60,249 nt of DNA from Eubacterium sp. (GCA_022796875.1 JAAWJJ010000014.1:1-60249), one strand, 5' to 3'. Counted from the first letter of the stretch, positions 48,600-57,744 are shown. The notes: generated by a model not told the origin, from the sequence alone. Program-made: numbers and translations.

Positions 48600-49710
48600 T
48601 TATTTTTTTACCGCAATACTCTTTAAATACGCATTGATAAACAAATCAATATTTCCGTCCAGCACGCTGTCCACATTCCCGGTTTCGGCGTTAGTACGAT
48701 GGTCTTTTACCATCGTATACGGCTGTAAAACATAAGAACGGATCTGGTTTCCCCAGCCGATCTCCGTTACGTCGCCACGAATATCCGCCGCTTTCTGCTC
48801 ATTTTCCTGCTGCTTTAACAGATACAGCTTAGACTTTAACATCTGCATCGCCTTGTCTTTGTTCATATGCTGGGAACGCTCATTCTGGCACTGGACGACA
48901 ATGCCTGTCGGCAAATGTGTAATCCGGATCGCCGACGACGTCTTGTTGATATGCTGGCCGCCCGCGCCGCTGGAACGGTACGTGTCGATCCGCAGATCAT
49001 CGTCATTGATCTCTACATCCACATCTTCTTCAATATCCGGCATCACGTCGCAGGATACGAACGACGTCTGCCTCTTCCCCGCGGCGTTAAACGGAGAAAT
49101 CCGCACCAGGCGGTGCACGCCTTTTTCCGATTTCAGATAGCCGTAAGCATTTTCACCGTTTACCTGAAATGTAATCGACTTAATTCCGGCTTCTTCTCCC
49201 TCCAGGAAATCCAGCGTTTCTACCGTAAACCCTTTCGCTGCCGCCCACCGGGAAAACATCCGGTACAGCATCGACGCCCAGTCGCAGGATTCCGTTCCTC
49301 CCGCACCTGCATGCAGCGATACGATAGCATTATCCCGGTCATATTCGCCGGATAACAATGTTTTCATACGAATGGATTCAAACCGGCTGCGAAAACCGGA
49401 AAACTCCTCTTCAATCTCCGGAATCAGCGAAGCGTCGTTTTCTTCGTATCCCATTTCGATCAGCGTTTCGATATCCTCCATGCTGTTTTCCAGCGCCGTA
49501 TAAATTTCCAGATCGTCTTTCAGGCTTTTTAACTCTTTGGTCTGTTTCTGTGATTTTTCGGGATCTTCCCAAAAATCAGGAGCTTCCATCAACCGCTCCA
49601 ACTCTTCTACCCTCTGCGTCTTATTCGCGAGGTCAAAGTGAATCCCTCAATTCTGCTAATGGCTCTTTGTAAGCAATCAATTCTGCTTTGAACTGATCTA
49701 ATTCTACCAC
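48600..49710 (-). CDS. prfB: peptide chain release factor 2 (programmed +1 frameshift)
   Basis: RF2 recognises UAA and UGA and triggers peptide release. GTG at 49710 (AGAGGTG upstream) starts a 25-codon frame that stops at TGA (49635-49633). The context AGGGATTCACTTTGAC is the classic RF2 autoregulatory slip site: an internal Shine-Dalgarno-like AGGGA, CTT, then TGA-C. A +1 shift on CTT continues with DLANKTQRVEELERLMEAPDFW to the end. The full product has 369 residues with SPF (RISPFN, stop-codon reading) and GGQ (GAGGQHINKT, hydrolysis) motifs. The frame open without the shift covers only 49601-48600. Confidence 0.96.
49632..49638 (-). promoter_or_regulatory. prfB +1 programmed ribosomal frameshift site
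   Basis: On the minus strand CTTTGAC: ribosomes pausing at the UGA stop (when RF2 is scarce) slip from CUU to UUU. The upstream AGGGA, three bases before CTT region, acts as stimulator. This is the well-known RF2 feedback loop. Confidence 0.93.
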
Positions 49711-49736
49711 GCAATCACCTCTTTCTTTTTTTGCGG

Positions 49737-49815
49737 TTCCCGTACCGTAATGGCCAGGATTAGTTGTTTAATAATAGTTCCCATACCGTATACGGTCAGG
49801 ACTCGTTGTTTAATA
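49737..49815. repeat. imperfect tandem duplication of the ctpB 3' end
   Basis: A 37-38 bp unit occurs at 49737-49773 and again at 49778-49815 (shared pieces: TTCCC, TACCGTA, TCAGGA/CCAGGA, GTTGTTTAATA). The right copy holds the last codons and stop of ctpB. The left copy is a diverged repeat of the same sequence just beyond the stop. Confidence 0.7.
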
Positions 49816-51133
49816 CTTCCACTGCTTTCATTATCTGGTTATCTCCGGTATACTCAAACTCCGTTTCAGAACCGGTATATTCATATTCCACCTCAATATC
49901 AGGGGAAATACCAACCTCATGGATATAATTTCCGTTCGGCGTAAAATATCTCGCCGTTGTAATCTTCATGGCGCTCCCGTCGTTTAACGGCATAATCGTC
50001 TGAACGATCCCTTTGCCGAAACTGGTCGTACCGATGATCGTACCATAATCAAAATCCTGTATCGCCCCGGCAAATATTTCCGACGCGCTGGCGCTGTGTT
50101 TATCTATCAGAACCGCCATCGGAATATCCAAAAAATGCTCTGCATCGGAAGTATACTCTTCCCGTTCCCCGGATTTGTTTTCCGTATATACCATCAACCC
50201 TTCCGGCAGAATATCGTCCAGTATCTCTGTCACGGACGTAACCGTCCCTCCAGGATTTCCTCTCAGATCAATAATCATCTTCTTCATGCCCTGCGTCTGC
50301 AGTTCTGCCAGCATTTTTTCAAACTGGGAACTCGTTACGGAACTAAATTCACTGATCCCGATATAACCGATATCTCCCTCCAGCATTTCCCCGGAAACAG
50401 TCGGGATCTCCACTTCCGCGCGGAAAATATCCATTTCTACTTTTTCTTTCGACTCTCCACGTTCCACCTGGAAATGTACAGACGTATCTTTCTCTCCTTT
50501 AATATAGGTCACAAGTTCCGACAGCTCCATCGAATCCGCCCGGTGTTCATCCACATAAAGAATGTTATCTCCGGCTTTCAGCCCGGCTTCCTCTGCCGGC
50601 GTTCCCTCATATACCCTGTCAACGACCACTTCATTCGTATTCAGATCCTGTTGGAACGCAGCGCCGATCCCATAATAGGAACCCGACGTCTGCTGATTCA
50701 GTTCTTCGTATTGTTCAGCCGTATAATATTCCGTATACGGATCTCCCGCACCGCTGAACACCCCGGCATACAATCCCTCTACGAGGTCTTCTTTATCCAG
50801 GTCTTCATAATAATACTCCTGCAAATATTCTGACAGAAGATCAATCTTCTCCTGTACTTCCTGTGTCAAAATCTGCTGTACGTCTGTTTTTGTGCTATCA
50901 GCCGTACTGTCCGGCACAGATTGGCTTCCCTGACGGTAACGCAGGTATCCCAATACCACTGCCGTCAAAACCGCCAGCACGATTAAAACCATGAGAATCC
51001 CTGTACCGACGCCGGCCGCAAAACTGCGCGGACGCCTGTTTCCCGACCGATCCAGCCAGTTTTCATCATACTCGTGCCCGTACATCTTCCGGTTTACCTC
51101 AAACTCGCTTTCATTCTCATTTTTATTATTCAT
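49796..51133 (-). CDS. ctpB: S41 family C-terminal processing peptidase
   Basis: A 445-residue membrane-anchored serine protease. One N-terminal helix (about residues 40-65, GTGILMVLIVLAVLTAVVLGY), a PDZ domain (about 130-220: GIGAAFQQDL, GLKAGDNILYVD) and the S41 domain with the catalytic serine in KHSASASEIFAGA and lysine in TTSFGKGIVQ. It cleaves the C termini of extracytoplasmic proteins. In spore-formers CtpB acts in sporulation signalling. It is 15 bases after ftsX, so ftsE-ftsX-ctpB is an operon linking a cell-wall hydrolase regulator with a protease. Confidence 0.93.
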   Translation of the reverse strand: MNNKNENESEFEVNRKMYGHEYDENWLDRSGNRRPRSFAAGVGTGILMVLIVLAVLTAVVLGYLRYRQGSQSVPDSTADSTKTDVQQILTQEVQEKIDLLSEYLQEYYYEDLDKEDLVEGLYAGVFSGAGDPYTEYYTAEQYEELNQQTSGSYYGIGAAFQQDLNTNEVVVDRVYEGTPAEEAGLKAGDNILYVDEHRADSMELSELVTYIKGEKDTSVHFQVERGESKEKVEMDIFRAEVEIPTVSGEMLEGDIGYIGISEFSSVTSSQFEKMLAELQTQGMKKMIIDLRGNPGGTVTSVTEILDDILPEGLMVYTENKSGEREEYTSDAEHFLDIPMAVLIDKHSASASEIFAGAIQDFDYGTIIGTTSFGKGIVQTIMPLNDGSAMKITTARYFTPNGNYIHEVGISPDIEVEYEYTGSETEFEYTGDNQIMKAVEVLNNES

Positions 51134-51148
51134 ATGCCATGCCTTTCT

Positions 51149-52057
51149 TTATACTTTTAAATGCTTATGAATAGTCAGACGACTGCCTATAAAACCAATA
51201 CCGACGCCAAGTACAATCCCTACCGGAACCAGTACGCGGAATACCTGGTGTACCGGCAGAAAATTCATAATATCATTCAAAAAATAGAACTTTGCGGCAA
51301 TGTAAGTTACGACACGTTTATAAAGGAAAAACAACACGATCAAAGGAATCACCGAACCGACAAACCCGATCAGGATCCCTTCAATCAAAAACGGAAGCCG
51401 CACAAAATAGTCTGTCGCACCGATCAGTTTCATAATCGCAATCTCTTCCCTGCGGACGGAAATCCCGACCGTAACCGTATTGCTGATCAAAAAGATTGAA
51501 ACCGCCAACAGAATAATAATAATTCCCACGGAAATATAACCGATCAGACTGTTAAAATCCGTCAGCGTATTTGCCGCCAGTTCCGATTTATTGATCTCGC
51601 GCACGCCGTCCAGCGTCATTAAATAGTCTACGAGCGCCTGCTGCATTGATACGTCGTTTAAGTAAATCTGATAGTTGGCGTCTTTTGCCAGCGGATTGTT
51701 TTCTTCATATCCGGCAGCCAGTTCTTCGTTTCCTTCAAAATAAATTTTTTTGAAATCTTCCCACGCCTGGTCGGCGGAAACAAATTCATAACTCGCCACT
51801 TCAGCCCGCTTCGCGATTTCGCTTCCTATATTATCGATCTGTGTCTGTGTCGTTCCCTCCTCAAAAAATACCGTAACCGCCACACCTTCTTCGGCTTCTT
51901 TTATAATATGCTGTAAATTCACGATCAGCGAATAGCAGATGCCAATCAGAAAAATACAGGCCGCCATCGTGGCCACAGAGGCCAGCGAAAACATTTTATT
52001 CCGCCAGATATTTTTTAATCCCTGATGCATGGTATATAAAAGCGTACTCAATTGCAT
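51149..52057 (-). CDS. ftsX: cell division protein FtsX
   Basis: A 302-residue membrane protein with a helix at about residues 20-45, an extracytoplasmic domain, and three C-terminal helices. QGLKNIWRNKMFSLASVATMAA at the N terminus (landmarks NIWRNKMFS, TMAACIFL), VRREEIAIMKLIGATDYFVRLPFLIEG (landmarks EEIAIMKLIGAT) are the FtsX family signature. With FtsE it activates peptidoglycan hydrolases. The NlpC/P60 enzyme at 56-57 kb is a possible target, by analogy with CwlO/PcsB. It overlaps ftsE by 10 bases. Confidence 0.94.
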   Translation of the reverse strand: MQLSTLLYTMHQGLKNIWRNKMFSLASVATMAACIFLIGICYSLIVNLQHIIKEAEEGVAVTVFFEEGTTQTQIDNIGSEIAKRAEVASYEFVSADQAWEDFKKIYFEGNEELAAGYEENNPLAKDANYQIYLNDVSMQQALVDYLMTLDGVREINKSELAANTLTDFNSLIGYISVGIIIILLAVSIFLISNTVTVGISVRREEIAIMKLIGATDYFVRLPFLIEGILIGFVGSVIPLIVLFFLYKRVVTYIAAKFYFLNDIMNFLPVHQVFRVLVPVGIVLGVGIGFIGSRLTIHKHLKV

Positions 52058-52734
52058 CTTTCGTATTCCTCCTGTTTTTCATCCCCGACAATTATGCCGT
52101 TCCGAACTGTAATAACGCGTTTTTTCATCGTTTTTACTATTTCCAGGTTATGTGTAACTACGAGCACCGTCGTACCTTTTTTATTAATTTCATCCAGAAG
52201 TCTCATAATCTCCCAGGCATTCCGGTTATCCAGGTTTCCTGTCGGCTCATCCGCCAGCAAAATTTTCGGTTCGTTGACAAGCGCCCTGGCGATCGCTACT
52301 CTTTGCTGCTCTCCTCCCGACAACTGTTTCGGAAAAGAACGGTACTTCGGCGCCAGTCCCACCAGGGAAAGCATCATAGGCACCCGCCGTTTGATCGTCC
52401 TGGCCGGCGCCGATACCACCCGCTGCGCAAACGCAATATTTTCATAAATATTCCGATCCGTCAGCAGGCGGAAATCCTGAAATACAACGCCAAGATTTCG
52501 CCGGTATTTCGGAATCTGTTTCCGATGGACCGCGGACAGGTTTTTTCCGTTGATCCATATCGTTCCTTCCGTCGGTTCCAGTTCCTTTAACAACAACTTA
52601 ATAAGCGTCGATTTCCCAGAGCCGCTGTCCCCTACTATAAATACGAATTCACCCTCTTCAATATGCAGGCTGACATGATTCAGGGCCGGAACCCCGGCCG
52701 TATATTCTTTACTCACATTTTCCAGTTTAATCAT
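52048..52734 (-). CDS. ftsE: cell division ATP-binding protein FtsE
   Basis: A 228-residue ATPase. Walker A GDSGSGKSTLIKLL, Q loop VFQDFRLL, signature LSGGEQQRVAIARAL, Walker B ILLADEPTGNLD and switch VVTHNLEI. FVFIVGDSGSGKS and VFQDFRLLTDRNIYENIAFA are typical of FtsE. First gene of ftsE-ftsX-ctpB; a CdaR-like regulator gene ends 18 bases upstream on the same strand and may be co-transcribed. Confidence 0.95.
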   Translation of the reverse strand: MIKLENVSKEYTAGVPALNHVSLHIEEGEFVFIVGDSGSGKSTLIKLLLKELEPTEGTIWINGKNLSAVHRKQIPKYRRNLGVVFQDFRLLTDRNIYENIAFAQRVVSAPARTIKRRVPMMLSLVGLAPKYRSFPKQLSGGEQQRVAIARALVNEPKILLADEPTGNLDNRNAWEIMRLLDEINKKGTTVLVVTHNLEIVKTMKKRVITVRNGIIVGDEKQEEYERCN

Positions 52735-52752
52735 GAGCTCCTCCCTGGTATG

Positions 52753-53841
52753 TTAATAATTCAACGATTCCATATATTTCATATATTTCACTACCATTAA
52801 AGCAATCTTAAACGTGATCGCATCCTCAAACACCCGCAAATCCAGCCCCGTACTCTTCTGCAGTTTATCCAGGCGGTAAACCAGCGTGTTTCTGTGGATG
52901 TATAACTGCCTTGAAGTTTCGGAAACGTTAAGGCTGTTTTCAAAAAATTTATTGATCGTCGCCAGCGTTTCATCGTCAAAGTCGTCCGGCGATTTCCCGT
53001 CGAATATTTCTTTGATAAACATCTTGCACAACGGAATCGGAAGCTGATAAATCAGCCGGCCAATGCCCAGCGCCGCATATGCCACGACGTCTTTATCCTC
53101 AAAGAAAATCTTGCCGACGTCCAGCGCCATTTTCGCTTCTTTATAAGAACGCGATACTTCTTTGATTTCGGAAACCACCGTACCAAACGAAATATGCAGT
53201 TCCCGACCCTCGTTCCCCTTAAACAGATTAACGATCCCGTCTGCAATTTTATACAGGTCTTCAATCGTTTCATTCTCTGCCACTTCTTTTACGACAATGA
53301 TATTTTTTTCATCGACCGCCGTTACGAAATCTTTGGCTTTTCCGCTGAAAATGCTGCGGATCTTTTCCAGCTCATTCCCGTCCTTTTCCCGATTAGTTTC
53401 CACAATATAGACCACGCGCCTGCAGTCCGTATCAATATGCAGTTTTTTCGCACGGTTATAAATGTCTACCAACAGGAGATTGTCTAATAACAGGTTTTTG
53501 ATAAAGTTATCCTTATCAAATCGTTCCTTATATGCAATTAACAGATTCTGAATCTGAAAACCGGCAATTTTCCCTACCATATACACATCGTCGCTGTCGC
53601 CCCTTGCTATCAATACATATTCCAGTTGATGGTCATCAAATACTTTAAAAAACTGACAGCCTGACAATGTTTGAGAATCTGCCGGAGAATCAATAAAACT
53701 TAGCGCAGCGGAAACAAAACGGTCTGCTTCCGGAAAAGTCGTTGCCAAAACTTTTCCTTCCGTATCAATAATACACAATTCGATTCTGGCTATTCCCTTC
53801 AACCCATCCAGCGTGTTTTGAAGGATCTGATTTGAAATCAT
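52753..53841 (-). CDS. CdaR/PucR-type transcriptional regulator
   Basis: A 362-residue regulator with an N-terminal sensory region (sugar-diacid recognition-like, about residues 1-130: IELCIIDTEGKVLATTF), a central GGDEF-like/GAF-derived domain and the PucR C-terminal helix-turn-helix (LNVSETSRQLYIHRNTLVYRLDKLQKSTGLDLR, landmarks SETSRQLYIHRNTL and YRLDKLQ). The start at 53841 has GGGAGG 6 bases upstream. The target may be its own operon or distant sugar-acid genes; the neighbouring ftsEX genes give no metabolic hint. Confidence 0.88.
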   Translation of the reverse strand: MISNQILQNTLDGLKGIARIELCIIDTEGKVLATTFPEADRFVSAALSFIDSPADSQTLSGCQFFKVFDDHQLEYVLIARGDSDDVYMVGKIAGFQIQNLLIAYKERFDKDNFIKNLLLDNLLLVDIYNRAKKLHIDTDCRRVVYIVETNREKDGNELEKIRSIFSGKAKDFVTAVDEKNIIVVKEVAENETIEDLYKIADGIVNLFKGNEGRELHISFGTVVSEIKEVSRSYKEAKMALDVGKIFFEDKDVVAYAALGIGRLIYQLPIPLCKMFIKEIFDGKSPDDFDDETLATINKFFENSLNVSETSRQLYIHRNTLVYRLDKLQKSTGLDLRVFEDAITFKIALMVVKYMKYMESLNY

Positions 53842-53978
53842 ACTATTCCTCCCGCAATATGCAACTTTCACAAAGAAAGCCTTCTTTTTTCGTCAAAAAA
53901 TATTCCTTTTACTTATATTATAGCAAAACGACAAAAAAAGAAAGAGGAATAATGTATTTTTTTATGCACTTTCGTTTT

Positions 53979-54854
53979 TCAATCTTCTTTATATTCAATA
54001 AAACCCTCTCCTAACACTTCACGCACGTCCGACACGATCACGAACGCTTTCGGATCAATGCCGTTCACCAGATCTTTCAGCTCCACAATCTGTTTTTTGG
54101 ATACCACGCAGTAAAGCATACATTTTTCATTTCCGGAATACATTCCCTTTGCAGCCAGTCCGGTCACGCCTCTGTCCAACTGCTTAAAAATCTCTTTTGC
54201 GATTTCATGAGAATGCTCCGAAATGATATATACCCCTTTGGAATACTTCATGCCTTCCATGATCGCATCCGATACCTTGGTTGTGATCAGGATGGCCACA
54301 ATCGCATACAGGGCCGCCTTTAATCCGAAAATATAACAGCCGATGACAACGACCGCTCCGTCTATGACCTGCATGATCTGCACGATCGAATAGTGTTTCA
54401 TCTTATGCTGTATAATCGCCGCAACCATATCCGTACCGCCTGTCGTCGCTTTTGCCAGCAGGACGAGTCCCATGCCGACTCCGGCGATCGCTCCTCCAAA
54501 AATCGCCGACAGCACAAAATCTCCCTGTGACAGATCCCAGTCCGGAAGCACCGACAGCCAGACCGACAGAAATACCGTTGCCAGAATCGTTTTTCCGATA
54601 AATTGTTTTCCTTTTATCTTATAAGCAAGAATAAAAACAGGAATATTCAGGATCAGGTTGGTTACCCCCAGCGGAACGCCGCCCGGCAGCAGAGTTTCGG
54701 TAAGTTTCCGCGCAATGATCGCAATTCCGGAAAACCCTCCGGTAACCATTCCCATTTGATCGTAAATACATTTGATTCCCAGGCCCATGATCAACGTCCC
54801 CACTATAATCAGGGCGGCGTCCACAACTCTGGAACGCTTGTTTAATAAATTCAT
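53979..54854 (-). CDS. YitT family membrane protein (DUF161/DUF2179)
   Basis: A 291-residue protein with five or six membrane helices (GTLIMGLGIKCIYDQMGMVTGGFSGIAI is the family N-terminal signature, here split as MGLGIKCIYDQ and TGGFSGIAII; ATTGGTDMVAAIIQ is the second). A C-terminal cytosolic DUF2179 domain (about 210-290, ISEHSHEIAKEIFKQLDRGVT to VIVSDVREVLGEGF) is complete. Function unknown; some relatives are linked to membrane transport. It overlaps tagA by 4 bases. Confidence 0.9.
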   Translation of the reverse strand: MNLLNKRSRVVDAALIIVGTLIMGLGIKCIYDQMGMVTGGFSGIAIIARKLTETLLPGGVPLGVTNLILNIPVFILAYKIKGKQFIGKTILATVFLSVWLSVLPDWDLSQGDFVLSAIFGGAIAGVGMGLVLLAKATTGGTDMVAAIIQHKMKHYSIVQIMQVIDGAVVVIGCYIFGLKAALYAIVAILITTKVSDAIMEGMKYSKGVYIISEHSHEIAKEIFKQLDRGVTGLAAKGMYSGNEKCMLYCVVSKKQIVELKDLVNGIDPKAFVIVSDVREVLGEGFIEYKED

Positions 54855-55513
54855 CCGTTTCTCTCCTGATAACTTTTCAATTGAATCTTCAGCTGCAGGT
54901 TTTCCAACAGCTTCCGGATTCCCGCGTTTTCACGAAAAATCGTATCCCTTCCTGTACCATACCAGATTTTTGCATTTAGTTTTCCCCTGTTTGATAAAAT
55001 AAATGCTTCCCAGAGTGGAGAGGGCAGCAAAGATAACAGCACGTCCGGCGCTTCAATATTAATATCGTTAATCACAGCGTCCGCATCGGAAAGATCCTCC
55101 GCAATCAGACTGGAACCTTTCACTACCGCTTTTTCATAATGTCTTGTCAGAAACTCCCGAAATTCCTGCTGGTCGCTTTCTTCTGCGGCAAGCAGATAGA
55201 TCGTTTTCTCATTACGGATCACCCGTTCCATAAATTCTTTAAAAAAATGCTGGTCCTGTACCTCCTGAACCCGCTGCGGCGAATGGATTCCCGCCGCCTT
55301 TAAAATTTCCCTGTCGCCGATGACCGACAGATCCAACGCTTCGATCGCTTCCCTCTGCTGCATATTTTCCGCAGCGTTCGACAACTGCTTTAACGTGATC
55401 GTTTCGATCAGCTTCATCTCGTTATTATTTAAATATTGCTCCACCCTGGAAATTGCTTCACGCACGGAATAATTATCCACACAGGTTCCTAATATATCTA
55501 TTTTTTTAATCAT
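54851..55513 (-). CDS. divergent WecG/TagA/CpsF-family glycosyltransferase
   Basis: A 220-residue GT26-like protein. IDILGTCVDNYSVREAISRVE at the N terminus and the C-terminal pattern (SLLPSPLWEAFILSNRGKLNAKIWYGTG) match the family. However the usual PDGxG loop reads VIGDREILKAAG, so acceptor handling may differ from the teichoic-acid enzyme TagA. Membrane-associated transfer of N-acetylmannosamine-type sugars to a lipid carrier is the family role. The start has GGGGAAG upstream. First gene of a pair with YitT. Confidence 0.72.
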   Translation of the reverse strand: MIKKIDILGTCVDNYSVREAISRVEQYLNNNEMKLIETITLKQLSNAAENMQQREAIEALDLSVIGDREILKAAGIHSPQRVQEVQDQHFFKEFMERVIRNEKTIYLLAAEESDQQEFREFLTRHYEKAVVKGSSLIAEDLSDADAVINDINIEAPDVLLSLLPSPLWEAFILSNRGKLNAKIWYGTGRDTIFRENAGIRKLLENLQLKIQLKSYQERNG

Positions 55514-55548
55514 ACTCTTCCCCGTATTTCTCTAAATAGTGTTCTATG

Positions 55549-55577
55549 AGTATAGCAAAATCAAATCAGCTTTTCAA
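55549..55577 (-). promoter_or_regulatory. promoter of the TagA-YitT pair
   Basis: On the minus strand TTGAAA (55577-55572), a 17-base spacer and TATACT (55554-55549) lie 36 bases upstream of the start codon. Confidence 0.7.
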
Positions 55578-55599
55578 GTAAGGACTTTTTTGTGAAATC

Positions 55600-56000
55600 T
55601 GTCTTTCAGTAGAATTATATAGAATTAACTGATATTATATCCTTATTTTTGCTTCTTTTTTACATTTAAAATGTCAATTGTTTTTTCACTGTTTTTCCGT
55701 TTTTTTAAACTTTCTCTTAACTTCACAAAACATATGTTTCTATTTTTTACTATGTAAACTGAATTTTTTTCCGTTTTTTATGTGGATAAAGTGCATAACT
55801 CTGTGTATAATCCATTTTTTCGCATTTTTCAACATTTTTCGATGTGGATATCTTTTTCTCGCAAATACAATTTTCGTCACTTTTTTCCAATAGCCTTTTT
55901 CGCTTTGTGCATATTGTATAAATTGGTAATTTCAAATTCCTGCCGGAAAGTTTTTTGTCGCTTTTTGTGGCGGATGAAATGCCAGAGCATTTTCCCCTTA
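55600..56000. other. AT-rich spacer with a cluster of DnaA-box-like sites
   Basis: No gene is credible here. TGTGGATAA (55781-55789) is an exact DnaA box (TTATCCACA on the other strand). TGTGTATAA (55802-55810) and TGTGGATAT (55843-55851) differ by one base, and TGTGCATAT (55906-55914) by two. All share one orientation and lie 21, 41 and 63 bases apart. An AT-rich stretch (55600-55780) precedes them. Confidence 0.5.
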
Positions 56001-56008
56001 AAGCAAAA

Positions 56009-56038
56009 ACTCTCTTACATCCGAAAATGTAAGAGAGT
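56009..56038 (-). terminator. terminator of the SH3-NlpC/P60 gene
   Basis: ACTCTCTTACAT and ATGTAAGAGAGT pair perfectly around a 6-base loop. TTTTTGCTTT follows on the minus strand and GCTTTTTAC on the plus strand, so it can work in both directions. Confidence 0.88.
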
Positions 56039-56077
56039 GCTTTTTACTGTTCCATATTCTGTTTCTTATTTTACTTT

Positions 56078-57259
56078 TTAGAAAATTCTTCTGATTGATA
56101 ATATACTTCTGTAATTGATCGGAGAAGTATATTTAATACCGGTTGCTTCCGTACTTGCATGCACAATCGTATTATTTCCTACATAGATACCGACATGACC
56201 GCTATAACATACGATATCGCCCGGCTGGATTGCATCCATTCCTACTTCATATCCACATCCTGCAATTCCGCTGGAAGAGTGTGGTAAAGATACGCCAAAC
56301 GCAGCATATACGCTCATAACAAATCCGGAGCAGTCGGCGCCGTTTGTTAAGCTTGAACCGCCGTACACATAAGGATTTCCTACAAACTGGCATGCGTAAG
56401 ACGCTACTGCGCTTCCGCCTGCGCCAGATGGCGGTGCATAGCTTGCTGCCGGTTCGCTGCTAGGTGTGGAAGAACCGCCTCCTGAAGATGATGTGGAAGA
56501 CTTCTGCCTTGCCGCTTCTCTGGCTGCTTCTTCTGCCGCTCTCTGTGCCGCTTCTCTTTCCGCTGCTTCTTTCGCAAGCCTTGCTTCTTCTTCTTCTTTG
56601 GACTCTGCCTGCACATAATCTGTATACAAGTCAGCATAATCCGTAGAAATATAACCTTCGCCTTCTTCAATGGATACTTTTATCCATCCGTCTTTTTCTT
56701 CCGATACCGTCAGTTCCTCTCCTTCCGGAACCAGACCCAGTACGCTGGCATCTGTAGAAGCGTCAGTCCTTACTTTTAACGTTTCCGTCGTAACGGTTGC
56801 CATTCTTGTTCCAACGGATTTTGCAAGTTCTTCATCTCCCGCTACCACAAACTCGCTTTTTACATATCCGGTAACGCTTCCGGATTTAATTTTATACCAA
56901 TCTCCTTCCGTAGCAAGAATCGTTGCTGCGGAATTATCGTAAAGTTTTCCTAAAACCTCGCCTTCGGTATTCGCACTGTCACGAATATTTACGAAATTAT
57001 CAACCTGAGCAATTGCAATATCCGCGTATTCGGATTTTACCGCTTCGGATTCCGGATCCGTATTTTCAATATAATCCATTACCGTACGTGACGCGCCTGC
57101 CACCAGACTTCCAGAAGATGCTTCCGCTTCCGTAACCATATTTGAAATAGAACTGCTTGTCCCTGCCGTTGCCGCGCCAAATACCACGGAATGGCCTGCC
57201 GTTAAAATCAGCATACCCGTCAGACAACCTGCAGTTATTTTAATAAATTTTCTGTTCAT
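56078..57259 (-). CDS. secreted SH3b-NlpC/P60 peptidoglycan endopeptidase
   Basis: A 393-residue exported hydrolase. A signal peptide (ITAGCLTGMLILTAGHSVVFG region, residues about 7-28) leads to two SH3b domains (about 82-140 and 152-212, each with a VR-D-n-L/V-G-x-V pattern). An E/A-rich coiled coil (about 213-250), a serine/proline linker and the NlpC/P60 domain (about 285-393) follow. The catalytic cysteine is in GADCSGFVMS, histidines in YSGHVGIYVG and TIVHAST. It cleaves stem peptides during growth or division; FtsEX control is possible. Strong consensus promoter upstream. Confidence 0.93.
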   Translation of the reverse strand: MNRKFIKITAGCLTGMLILTAGHSVVFGAATAGTSSSISNMVTEAEASSGSLVAGASRTVMDYIENTDPESEAVKSEYADIAIAQVDNFVNIRDSANTEGEVLGKLYDNSAATILATEGDWYKIKSGSVTGYVKSEFVVAGDEELAKSVGTRMATVTTETLKVRTDASTDASVLGLVPEGEELTVSEEKDGWIKVSIEEGEGYISTDYADLYTDYVQAESKEEEEARLAKEAAEREAAQRAAEEAAREAARQKSSTSSSGGGSSTPSSEPAASYAPPSGAGGSAVASYACQFVGNPYVYGGSSLTNGADCSGFVMSVYAAFGVSLPHSSSGIAGCGYEVGMDAIQPGDIVCYSGHVGIYVGNNTIVHASTEATGIKYTSPINYRSILSIRRIF

Positions 57260-57350
57260 TGGAACCTCCGTATATTTTCTCCCAGTGTTTTTATAATCTT
57301 AACTTTCGTTTCCGAGTTTGTTACAACTTTATTACAAATTTTACAGGCAT

Positions 57351-57379
57351 ATTATAGCAAACGCATAACAAACTGTCAA
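57351..57379 (-). promoter_or_regulatory. consensus promoter of the SH3-NlpC/P60 gene
   Basis: On the minus strand TTGACA (57379-57374), a 17-base spacer and TATAAT (57356-57351) match the sigma-A consensus perfectly. A 5' untranslated leader of about 85 bases follows. The rest of the spacer up to 57552 shows nothing clear. Confidence 0.88.
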
Positions 57380-57552
57380 CCGGAATATCAACCAAAATAT
57401 TTCCATTATTTTCCCGATTTTTTTACTGTTGTCTTTTTTATGCAGTCATTTTTTGCCTTGTATTTTTTGTCCGGGTGTGCCATACTGGTTACAAATACAC
57501 TCATATATTCTTATAGTATGTATTTTCATACGGACAGAAAGGCGGGATGTAT

Positions 57553-57738
57553 ATGGATTTAAGTTCATTATCCATCACATTAAATCAATTAAGCCAGCCG
57601 TCAACCAGTCAGGATATCGGTGTCCTCATGTTAAGCAAACAGCTTGATACTACGGAAGCTTTAAGCGCGGAAATGATTAAGGCTATGGAACAGTCCGTTA
57701 CCCCTGCGGTCGGTGGTAATATTGATTTGTATGTGTAA
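57553..57738 (+). CDS. YjfB family small protein
   Basis: A 61-residue acidic peptide (MDLSSLSITLNQLSQPSTSQ, then GVLMLSKQLDTTEALSAEMIKAMEQSV). It matches the YjfB family, annotated as putative motility proteins from flagellar regulons, although no flagellar genes are in view. AAAGGCGGG lies about 7 bases before the ATG at 57553; an ATG two codons earlier overlaps the site. Monocistronic and convergent with cvfB. Confidence 0.8.
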   Translation: MDLSSLSITLNQLSQPSTSQDIGVLMLSKQLDTTEALSAEMIKAMEQSVTPAVGGNIDLYV

Positions 57739-57744
57739 ACACGA

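Noticed and set aside
50096..50833. 245-codon open frame on the plus strand
   Set aside because: Antisense to ctpB; R/H/I/F-rich shadow translation without start context.
55600..55920. Chromosomal origin of replication
   Set aside because: Despite the DnaA-like boxes, dnaA, dnaN, recF and rpmH are absent and gene orientation does not switch here.
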